Part shown: one piece after another, positions 15,338 to 22,587 of the stretch | Position numbering within the stretch: position 1 is the first letter of the stretch | How the letters are laid out: each line of letters starts with the position of its first letter | NCBI RefSeq assembly: GCF_900142545.1 | Contig: NZ_FRBF01000003.1 | Location: forward strand, 62,001 to 126,000 | DNA: 64,000 bases | DNA from: Fibrobacter sp. UWT2 | Lineage (GTDB): Bacteria; Fibrobacterota; Fibrobacteria; Fibrobacterales; Fibrobacteraceae | Reading direction: 5' to 3' | Notes under the pieces: generated by a model | Seen by the model: only the letters and a program-made list of their open reading frames with translations | Database searches by the model: none | Told to the model about the DNA's origin: nothing | Program-made: the position numbers and the translations under genes

Positions 15338-15371
15338 TGCGACGCTATTTGTCATATTTTATATATATTTA
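15338..15371 (+). promoter_or_regulatory. Island element E before the WYL regulator
   Basis: TGCGAC (15338-15343), 7-nt spacer GCTATTT, GTCATA (15351-15356), followed by TATATT after 7 nt (15364-15369) or TATTTA after 9 nt. It lies 26-59 nt before the regulator's ATG and would allow autoregulation. Confidence 0.65.
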
Positions 15372-15396
15372 ATGGAAAATAAATCCAGGAGAAAAT

Positions 15397-16407
15397 ATGG
15401 CAGATATGACTCGCGGCGAAAGGACGGTGCAACTCTTTGCGAAGGTGATTTCGAACCCTGACAAGAAATTTACCGTTAGCGATTTGATGACTTCGTTTGA
15501 AATTCCAGAAGGCGAACGTCGCAATGTTCAGCGTGACATGAGGTTCCTTTCGGAAATGGATGGCGGTCGCTATATTGCTGTTGAAACGGTGGGGCGCACG
15601 GCTTACTATACCTCGGCACTCCGCAATGCAGAAAGACTCCTGTTCCCGAACTTTGAAAATACGATGCTGCATTTTGTGTTTCTGAAGCGCATCGCGAACA
15701 TTTATCCGGCCACTAGCGAAATTATCACGCAGCTTCTGGAGCGCATCGAAAAAAGTCTGCCGCACAGCGAACAAAAATCCCTTCAGTTACTCGGTGATGC
15801 GCTGAACACTAAAATTCTTTTTATGGGGGCGCCTCCGGATTTTGAAGAGGACTCCAGTGAAAAGATTCGTGTTATTTTGCAGGCCATTCACGAACATCGC
15901 AAAATCGATGTAACCTACAAGACGGAAGAAGGCGAAAGGCAATCGACCCGAATTCCGCTGATGATCATTATCTACGAAGACGACCTCTATGTAGGTTGCC
16001 AACGACAGGGTGGCGAGACCTATACGCTTAAGTTCCGCCGAATCAATGAAGTCAAGCTTTCGAAAGAAACGTTTGTCGAAGAACCGAAGATTCTTGATAA
16101 ACTCCGCAGACAGGTGGTGTCTGGAGCAGCGTTCATGGGGAGCCAGGAGCCGAAACTTGAAGATATAGAGATTGAGTTCAAGAGCCGGACAATCCTCTAT
16201 CTCGACGAAAATCCGTTTAACCGTTCTATGAAAATTGGCAAGCCGAAGAACGGAAAAGTCACGGTGAAACTGAAAGCTGAAGTAAACAAGCTCCTGTTCA
16301 ACTGGATTGTCTCTTTTACGGATGCCGCCCGCGTCATAAAGCCGCTCTCTTTGCGTAATAGTCTTAAGGACTATGCGAAATACCTGCTGGAAAATTACGG
16401 CGAATAA
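15397..16407 (+). CDS. WYL-domain transcriptional regulator
   Basis: A 336-residue protein with the standard three-part layout. The N-terminal winged helix (about residues 5-70: ERTVQLFAKVISNPDKKFTV...VQRDMRFLSE) is followed by a WYL domain (about 160-220: IHEHRKIDVTYKT..., PLMIIIYEDDLYVGCQRQGG, TYTLKFRRINEVKLS) and a WCX-type C-terminal extension. WYL domains bind nucleotide-like ligands or DNA, and WYL regulators such as BrxR and CapW repress defence operons by binding inverted repeats. The gene has element E upstream and AGGAG before its ATG. It is the only clear DNA-binding regulator in the island and therefore the best candidate for the protein that binds the repeated dyad. That link is inference. 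Confidence 0.85.
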   Translation: MADMTRGERTVQLFAKVISNPDKKFTVSDLMTSFEIPEGERRNVQRDMRFLSEMDGGRYIAVETVGRTAYYTSALRNAERLLFPNFENTMLHFVFLKRIANIYPATSEIITQLLERIEKSLPHSEQKSLQLLGDALNTKILFMGAPPDFEEDSSEKIRVILQAIHEHRKIDVTYKTEEGERQSTRIPLMIIIYEDDLYVGCQRQGGETYTLKFRRINEVKLSKETFVEEPKILDKLRRQVVSGAAFMGSQEPKLEDIEIEFKSRTILYLDENPFNRSMKIGKPKNGKVTVKLKAEVNKLLFNWIVSFTDAARVIKPLSLRNSLKDYAKYLLENYGE

Positions 16408-16436
16408 TTTTATTTGTCGCTTTTGTAAAAATTAGT
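16403..16436 (+). promoter_or_regulatory. Possible degenerate island element (F)
   Basis: TATTTGTCGC at 16411-16420 matches the right half of the dyad, but the left half (AATAAT) and the -10 position (ATTAGT) do not. It lies at the start of the 75-nt gap before the GIY-YIG gene. Confidence 0.25.
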
Positions 16437-16482
16437 ATGTATTAGTGAATGGATTTTCCCTAAAAAAGAAGGAGTATGGAAA

Positions 16483-17259
16483 ATGGCTAAAAATATTGAA
16501 GAAAGAATAACCGAAAGACCGGTTCTAGAAAAATTTGCAGAGAAAAAAAGGTGGTGTGAATTAATCGATGCCTCCGAATTAATAGCAGCAATAAAAGACA
16601 AAAAAAATCCTAAAGAATTATTAGGAGATGATGCGGAAAATCCAGGGTGCTATAAATGGTGGGCTAAAAAAGATGATGTAGAAATATTGTTGAGTAAAAT
16701 ATTATTTGACGATGAAAAACATAAAAACATATTTAGTGAAACCGATTACAGTCAAATTTTTGAAAATGAAGAAAATTTATACTGCATCTATGTTGGTAAA
16801 GCGAATAATCTATATGACCGTTTGAGTAAGCAGCACGCCAAGAATACAGAAACGTCAACACTTCGAAGAACGATATGTTCATTGACGTGTAATCAAGATG
16901 ACACGTTGGAGAAAATCAATAAATCGATTGATGATTGGTTGAATAAATTCAAAGTGCAGTATTTCCCGCTTTTTAAATGCGAACGAACTATGGAAAAAAG
17001 TGGTAAAAATCAGGTTGTTTACAGATTAAAAGGTGTAGAAATAAAAGGTGAAAAAAAAGAACTTTCTTTACTTGATTTGGAATACTTCTTTATTAATAAA
17101 AAATTCCACATACTAAATGTGAAAGAAAATGACTTTGCCGATTATACTGAGGAAAAGTTGGACGAAAAAACGATTGACAATATCAAAAAAATCGTAGCCA
17201 CTTTAAAAAAATGCAAATGGTCCAAAAAGAAAATTGTTGAAATAAAGAAGAAAAATTAG
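16483..17259 (+). CDS. GIY-YIG-type nuclease, A+T-rich
   Basis: A 258-residue Lys/Glu/Asn-rich protein. Residues about 103-122 read YCIYVGKANNLYDRLSKQH, the GIY-YIG pattern (here C-I-Y and Y-V-G, followed by the catalytic-type Arg of YDRL and a His). Further on, DLEYFFINKKFHILN is like the Glu/Asn-containing helix of the fold. Some restriction enzymes (e.g. Eco29kI) use this domain, and no methylase lies beside it, so it could be a solitary nuclease of an unknown system. ATG 16483 follows AAGGAG. It is strongly A+T-rich and ends with a strong terminator downstream. Confidence 0.65.
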   Translation: MAKNIEERITERPVLEKFAEKKRWCELIDASELIAAIKDKKNPKELLGDDAENPGCYKWWAKKDDVEILLSKILFDDEKHKNIFSETDYSQIFENEENLYCIYVGKANNLYDRLSKQHAKNTETSTLRRTICSLTCNQDDTLEKINKSIDDWLNKFKVQYFPLFKCERTMEKSGKNQVVYRLKGVEIKGEKKELSLLDLEYFFINKKFHILNVKENDFADYTEEKLDEKTIDNIKKIVATLKKCKWSKKKIVEIKKKN

Positions 17260-17390
17260 ATTGGTCTACCACCATTGAAGTTTGCGATAATTATGACTGA
17301 TTCTATTAATGATTTGATTGAATCAACTTGATGTTGCCTGAAAAACTTTAAAATTTCTTCATTTTAAATAGAATCTTTAAATGATTGATT

Positions 17391-17424
17391 AGGATTGTCA
17401 AAAAAATCTTTGACAATCCTTTTA
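17391..17424 (+). terminator. Strong hairpin terminator
   Basis: AGGATTGTCAAA (17391-17402) pairs perfectly with TTTGACAATCCT (17409-17420) around a 6-nt loop, followed by TTTTAC. It closes the GIY-YIG unit; the rest of the 275-bp gap to 17535 is A+T-rich with TATATT-like boxes near 17460. Confidence 0.75.
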
Positions 17425-17534
17425 CAAAATCTCCTTGTTTTTTGATAATATTTATGCGTATATTGGTATATATGCATAAATTGCGGCCGAAAATGGCCAA
17501 AATCGGCAAAAAACACGAAAAAAAGGAGATTTTT

Positions 17535-18269
17535 ATGTCCCAAATCGTTAGAGAAGGGTTCGCGCAGTTCTGCAAGCGCCAGAAGGCAGGCTTGCTCCTT
17601 GTCGGAGAAATCCAGAAACAAGAAAAGAAGGACCAGGAGGCACTCCTCGATGTCCAGGAAAAGCGGTTCGAACGCAAGTACAACCTGTTCTACGAGAACC
17701 TTGATCTCATCATGAGGCACAAGGATGAAATTATCGCGACGCCCCGCTACGCGAACATAGATGCCCATTACCTGCTGGAGGGCGGTGGTTGCTATGTCGG
17801 CAGGCTCTGCACCTCAAGGCAGATCAACATCGCGGGGACGCTTATCACGTTCAATCTCAAGCTGGGAACCTTGCTCAAAATTTGGGAAACAGGTCAGTTC
17901 CGCATCGCCTGCAGGTGCGGGGAGACGGCTGTTATTCGGCGCTTTGTCGGGTCTCCGCTTTCGGGCGGGTCGAACGCATCGGCGATATGCCCCAAGTGCA
18001 AGGCAGAAATCCATGTCAAGAATCGGAGCTTCGGCAAGTACTACTTTTTCGCGGCGGGAAAGCTGAACGAGGATATCGAAATGGTCGTGAAGAACCTTAT
18101 CGCCAAGTGGACCATTGCCGAAGTGGAATACCAGAAGAAGGTTGCCGAGGGCAATTGGCTAGATCCTAAAATTGCGAGTGATTTCAAGGGCGACGGTGAA
18201 GTCTGCAATCTCGAGACTCTGCTGCAGGACCTTTGGCAGAAGGAACTTGAAGAGGCAAGAAAGGCTTAA
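17535..18269 (+). CDS. Zinc-ribbon protein of unknown function, first of a tandem pair
   Basis: A 244-residue protein with a helical N-terminus (MSQIVREGFAQFCKRQKAGL..., charged coiled stretch to about residue 60), then RHKDEIIATPRYANIDAHYLLEGGG. A four-cysteine zinc ribbon follows, CRCG (about 126-129) and CPKC (about 151-154), separated by about 20 residues. The ATG at 17535 follows AAAAGGAG; an earlier frame start would run through the terminator and was rejected. It is homologous over its whole length to the next gene, 16 nt downstream. I do not recognise the family; it may be lineage-specific. Adjacent to recCBD but separated from it by a promoter. Confidence 0.7.
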   Translation: MSQIVREGFAQFCKRQKAGLLLVGEIQKQEKKDQEALLDVQEKRFERKYNLFYENLDLIMRHKDEIIATPRYANIDAHYLLEGGGCYVGRLCTSRQINIAGTLITFNLKLGTLLKIWETGQFRIACRCGETAVIRRFVGSPLSGGSNASAICPKCKAEIHVKNRSFGKYYFFAAGKLNEDIEMVVKNLIAKWTIAEVEYQKKVAEGNWLDPKIASDFKGDGEVCNLETLLQDLWQKELEEARKA

Positions 18270-18285
18270 AAACGGAGGCGTCATT

Positions 18286-18933
18286 ATGGCGGTAAAGATA
18301 CAGGAAGGCTTTGCGTTGTTCAGCAAGCGCATGGATGCGAAGGCGTACATCGAAAGCGAAGATGAATCCCTCGACAATATGGAATCGCAAAAGATTCTCG
18401 AAATCAAGAGGGAACGCGACGAACGCAAACGCAAGTTGCTGTTTGACAACCTCGACTTGATTTTGCGACACCGCGACGAAATCATGAAAACGCCGCGGTA
18501 TGCAAAGATCGATGCGCATTACGCGTTGCGTGGTGGCGGCGCCTATATTGGCCCGATTGCGATGCGGCGAAGATTCTGTGCCGCCGGGGTTTCGGTTACG
18601 GTGGGTATCACGCTGGGCTCGCTTCTCGAGATTTGGGGAACGGCAACGTACAAGGTGAATTGCAGTTGCGGCAATACCGCCTACATCCGCTCCTTCGGCG
18701 GCTCGCCGCTTACGGGGATGTCTGTTGCGGGGGCCGTTTGCCCGCATTGCAAGAACGAGATTCACGGAATCCGGAGCAGGCCCTTTGGCGATTATGTTCG
18801 GCAGGTGTTGAACGCTCTCGATCGCGAAAAGGCGGCGGTCTCGCAGGCGTTTACCTCGGGGGTATTCGGCAAGTTCAGCGAGCAGTGTAGCCTGGAAAAG
18901 ATGATTTCGGAACTGAAGTTGCGGGAGATTTGA
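18286..18933 (+). CDS. Zinc-ribbon protein of unknown function, second of a tandem pair
   Basis: A 215-residue paralogue of the preceding gene. Shared blocks include QEGFALFSKR, ENLDLI/DNLDLI-RHRDEIM-TPRYAKIDAHYALRGGG, LGSLLEIW, and the ribbon CSCG ... GSPLTG ... CPHC. It lacks about 30 residues at the C-terminus compared with its neighbour. ATG 18286 follows ACGGAGG. Conservation of the Cys pairs and of the GSPL-G loop between otherwise diverged copies shows that the ribbon is under selection. A duplicated pair may form a heteromer. Function unknown. Confidence 0.7.
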   Translation: MAVKIQEGFALFSKRMDAKAYIESEDESLDNMESQKILEIKRERDERKRKLLFDNLDLILRHRDEIMKTPRYAKIDAHYALRGGGAYIGPIAMRRRFCAAGVSVTVGITLGSLLEIWGTATYKVNCSCGNTAYIRSFGGSPLTGMSVAGAVCPHCKNEIHGIRSRPFGDYVRQVLNALDREKAAVSQAFTSGVFGKFSEQCSLEKMISELKLREI

Positions 18934-18958
18934 CAAAATGCCCGTTTTGTGCGATAAT
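18930..18958 (+). promoter_or_regulatory. Consensus sigma-70 promoter of the recCBD operon
   Basis: TTGACA (18930-18935), 17-nt spacer, GATAAT (18953-18958). The -35 box overlaps the stop codon of the preceding gene. This is a textbook housekeeping promoter and contrasts with the island element. Confidence 0.75.
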
Positions 18959-18996
18959 AGATATTAGAACAATAATTGAGTAACTATATTCTTACC

Positions 18997-21900
18997 ATGC
19001 TACACTTGAAATTTGCGCTGAATCTGGAACATCTCGCTGACGAGATGATTAAAGCAATCTCTAAAAAATGGAACGACCCGTTCAATGCGCCGGTCGTGAT
19101 ATTTCCGGACCCGAAACTAGAACAGTGGTTCCGCCTACGCTGGATGAAAACAAAGGGCGTACTCGCTAATCTGAACAAGAGCACCATTGACAGGTTCCTG
19201 TTTCAGATTCTTGTGGGTGACGATCGCAAATTGAAAAAGCTTTCGTCTGAGATGCTTGCGAATGTTATCATGGCGTATTTGTTGGGTAAAGACGAAAATG
19301 GCAAGCCCAATTATATGACCTTGGATCCCAAGGTTGCCGAGTATCTTACCAAGAAAGAAAAGGCGAATGGCGAAGAACGAGTTCTGGACGAAGTTCGGCT
19401 TTATGATTTTGCAAATAAATTGGCGGGACTTTTCCTAGAATACGAAACGAGCCGTCCTCAGGGCTTTCTGCAGGCAAAAGGAATTCTTGATTATTGGTCA
19501 GAGGATGTTCTAAGGAAATCTGGTGAACTGGATGATTTCTTTGTGAAAAAGACCTGGGACAAAGAAACCAAAATAGACAAAGATGTGCCGGTTGATAACG
19601 AATCATGGGAGAAAACCCTCTATTCCAAGATTTTCCATAATGTGAACGGAGATTCTCTACTGACGCGTGTTTTCGCAAAAGCAAATGGCGAATCAGAGGA
19701 AAATAAACAAATCAAGTACTTGACTTTGCCTTTCCTTTATAATGAGTGCCTTGATTCTGAAGGTAAACCTCAATTCAAATACAATTCTAAAGCGCCCGTC
19801 TTTATTTTGGGTCTGTCGGGCATGGGCCAGTTCTACCGAATTGTCCTACGTGAATTTGCAAAGCAACACGAAGTGTATGCCTACATCCAGAATCCGTGTA
19901 TGGAGTTCTGGGAAGATCTTGACGCGTCCGCCATTGTTCCCAAAATTGTAGAGACTCATGAAGATGACAAAATTACAGAAACGGAAGACACCCTTTCTGA
20001 AAACGAGAACAGTCTTCTTCGGTATTGGGGAAAGTCCGGCAGGGACAATATTAAGCTCTGGTGCCTTACGGATGATTATTCCTCATGCGATTTCACAAAA
20101 GATGAGCATTTAGAATTGCTTGACGAAAAACAGGAGTCGCCGAAAGACCTTTTTCATGCGGTTCAATATTTGGTCGCGAAAAGACAGAACGTATTCAAAG
20201 AGAAGCAGATTGAGGGAAATAAATTCAAGAAAAAAGAAGGGGACGAGTCTCTTACGGTAACAGCGGCCCCGAGTAAGCTGCGTGAAGTCGAAGCGTTGCA
20301 TTCTTCGATTTGCAAGTTGCTTTTGAATGGCGTTCATTCAAACGATATCTTGGTCGTGTCTCCAAACTTGCAGGAATATAGCCCGTTCATATATCAGATT
20401 TTTGATCAGGCCAAAAATGCGGCTGAAAATGGTGATGAAACGATTGTTCATATCCCTTATACGATCGTAGATTCCATTTCTAAGGATTCGCTCGTTGGCG
20501 CAGTCATAAAAAAGCTTTTCCAGGTTCGAAAGGAACATTCTGTTTCGCGAGCGGATTTTTTTGACATGGCTCGCAATCCTGTTGTTCAGGCGACTCGAGG
20601 CATTACTCCTGATATGGTGGCAATATGGGATACCTGGATTACGGACATGAACGTCTATCGTGATAGACCGAAACAAAAATTCGAGCCTTGGCAGTGGGCT
20701 GTAAAAAGGATGCTCTTGGCTCGTCTGACGACGAGGACGAAGGTAATTGACGATAAAGTCTATACGCCTTACGCGAATATGAACAGCACGGATGATTCCT
20801 TGCTGATGAAGTTTATCAGTACTGTTGAAGACCTTGAACGTTGGACGAATGCTTTTGAAGATGGAATCGCGGAAAGTGATTCGGAAACCTTGCTTGAGAT
20901 GCTTAATAGTTGGGTTAATATGAAGAATGTGCCCGATGACCTTGTCGGGGAACGTGCTGCGTATTTTGAAGTTTGTAAGGCACTCAATCGTCTGAAGTAC
21001 ATATTCTATGCAGGAACGACCGAAAAGATTCCGATGGAGATCGTCAGGGAAAGTATCCTTGAAGCAGCGACTGTTTCGGAATTTAGCTTCGGGAACCTTT
21101 TCGTGAATGGAATTTCGTTCATGAAGTTTGCGCCCAATAGAGTGATTCCGGTAAAGCATTTGTTCTTCCTGGGTGCTGATGTAGATCATTTCCCAAGTGA
21201 CGATTCGTTTAATACATTAGATTTGCGTAGGCAAGTTCGTCCGTGGCCGGGTGACGACACTGGTGTGAATCGCAATCGCTATGCCTTCTTATGTCAGCTG
21301 ATGTGTACGTCTGAGAGCTTCCATATCAGTTACCAGAATATGAACCTTGCCAAGGATAGCGAAATTTATCCGTCTCCGATTATTAACGACTTGAAGAATT
21401 TTGTTGCGGGTTTTGCCGAAAAGCAGAAAGATAAATTGACGGGCGAAGAATTGGAACCGCTGCATACCGAAAAGATTCCTCTTGACGAAACTCGCAGCAG
21501 GGATTGCTTGTTCACAAGACGTGGACGCAGATACATGGAGTCAATCGAATGTATTCGCACAAATGCATCTGAAACTCGCAAAACGCCATGCTGCAAGAGT
21601 TCTGGCGACTCTTCTGCCACTAAGTATCCAGATAAGGTTTCGATATCTCAGATGAAACAGTATCTGAATGATCCGTTCCAGTTCTACATAGGCCGAATGC
21701 TGCGTTTGGAAAAAATCGAAAACGATCCAACTGAAGAATATGTTGAACCGATTAGCTTGAGCAATTTGGACGAAACTGTATTCTTGAAACAAGCGGTGTA
21801 TATTGAAAAGGGACTGGACAAGGATTATGAAAGTGTAGACGTCTATTTTGATGGGCTTAAATCGCAAGGGAATATTCCTTCTGGAAAGTTCGGCGAAGGA

Positions 21901-22581
21901 ATGAGTGACACGATAAAAGCCCGTGCGGATGTGATAAAAGCTGAATTGGACCGCTTCTTCCCTGCCTGCGACTATACTTGTAAATCGGTTGAACTGAACG
22001 AATGCATTACTGACCCTGATGGGTCAAATTCTGACTCTAAGAGATTAGAATTTATGTTGCAGGGCAATATTCCGCTAGTCTTTTCGTCCGAAGAAAAATG
22101 CGCGATTGTAAATGTGAGCAATTCGGATAGTTTGGGCGTGTACAAGTACTTGGATTCTTATATTGGCGCCCTGGGTTTGATTGCTGCCGGTAAAGCAGAA
22201 TCTGTAGATTTGTTTATTGCAACAGGAACTTGTCAAGATCCGGAATCCTATAACGCAAATGTATGCAGCGTAAGCGTTCCCGCATCTGAGGCAAAGGAAA
22301 TTCTTTGCTGCATTTACAAGAAATCCTTTAAGGATCTTGATAATAAGATTTTGCCTATTTCGCTTCTCTGCTCTGATATAAAGAATTATGAAGAACTTAA
22401 GGCTAAACTGGCCGATGAACGTAGGGGACCGTGGGCGTATTTTGCTGGCAAGGATCTCTTTATCAATGAGCTGGAAAAGTACTCTGGGTATTCGAGCGAA
22501 GGCTTTGCTGACGAATGGGCTAAAGCCTGCGATAAACAAAAAGATTTATTGGGCGAATTAAAGAACAAGATTGAAGGGTGA
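18997..22581 (+). CDS. recC: Exodeoxyribonuclease V subunit gamma (RecC)
   Basis: A long (about 1194-residue) protein with RecC features. The start MLHLKFALNLEHLADEMI... resembles the RecC N-terminus, with FPDPKLEQWFRLRW corresponding to the conserved 'VPSPGMAQWLKL' segment. The inactive helicase-like domain contains VSPNLQEYSPFIYQIF, and VKHLFFLGADVDHFPS in the middle matches the family block before the nuclease-like C-terminal domain. RecC holds the complex together and recognises Chi. Start taken at ATG 18997; a TTG at 18976 is possible. recB follows after 6 nt and recD overlaps recB, so all three subunits are co-expressed. Confidence 0.85.
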   Translation: MLHLKFALNLEHLADEMIKAISKKWNDPFNAPVVIFPDPKLEQWFRLRWMKTKGVLANLNKSTIDRFLFQILVGDDRKLKKLSSEMLANVIMAYLLGKDENGKPNYMTLDPKVAEYLTKKEKANGEERVLDEVRLYDFANKLAGLFLEYETSRPQGFLQAKGILDYWSEDVLRKSGELDDFFVKKTWDKETKIDKDVPVDNESWEKTLYSKIFHNVNGDSLLTRVFAKANGESEENKQIKYLTLPFLYNECLDSEGKPQFKYNSKAPVFILGLSGMGQFYRIVLREFAKQHEVYAYIQNPCMEFWEDLDASAIVPKIVETHEDDKITETEDTLSENENSLLRYWGKSGRDNIKLWCLTDDYSSCDFTKDEHLELLDEKQESPKDLFHAVQYLVAKRQNVFKEKQIEGNKFKKKEGDESLTVTAAPSKLREVEALHSSICKLLLNGVHSNDILVVSPNLQEYSPFIYQIFDQAKNAAENGDETIVHIPYTIVDSISKDSLVGAVIKKLFQVRKEHSVSRADFFDMARNPVVQATRGITPDMVAIWDTWITDMNVYRDRPKQKFEPWQWAVKRMLLARLTTRTKVIDDKVYTPYANMNSTDDSLLMKFISTVEDLERWTNAFEDGIAESDSETLLEMLNSWVNMKNVPDDLVGERAAYFEVCKALNRLKYIFYAGTTEKIPMEIVRESILEAATVSEFSFGNLFVNGISFMKFAPNRVIPVKHLFFLGADVDHFPSDDSFNTLDLRRQVRPWPGDDTGVNRNRYAFLCQLMCTSESFHISYQNMNLAKDSEIYPSPIINDLKNFVAGFAEKQKDKLTGEELEPLHTEKIPLDETRSRDCLFTRRGRRYMESIECIRTNASETRKTPCCKSSGDSSATKYPDKVSISQMKQYLNDPFQFYIGRMLRLEKIENDPTEEYVEPISLSNLDETVFLKQAVYIEKGLDKDYESVDVYFDGLKSQGNIPSGKFGEGMSDTIKARADVIKAELDRFFPACDYTCKSVELNECITDPDGSNSDSKRLEFMLQGNIPLVFSSEEKCAIVNVSNSDSLGVYKYLDSYIGALGLIAAGKAESVDLFIATGTCQDPESYNANVCSVSVPASEAKEILCCIYKKSFKDLDNKILPISLLCSDIKNYEELKAKLADERRGPWAYFAGKDLFINELEKYSGYSSEGFADEWAKACDKQKDLLGELKNKIEG

Positions 22582-22587
22582 TAAAAA

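Noticed and set aside
17385-17534. Longer N-terminus for the first zinc-ribbon protein
   Set aside because: It would start inside the terminator hairpin; the ATG at 17535 has AAAAGGAG and matches the paralogue's start.
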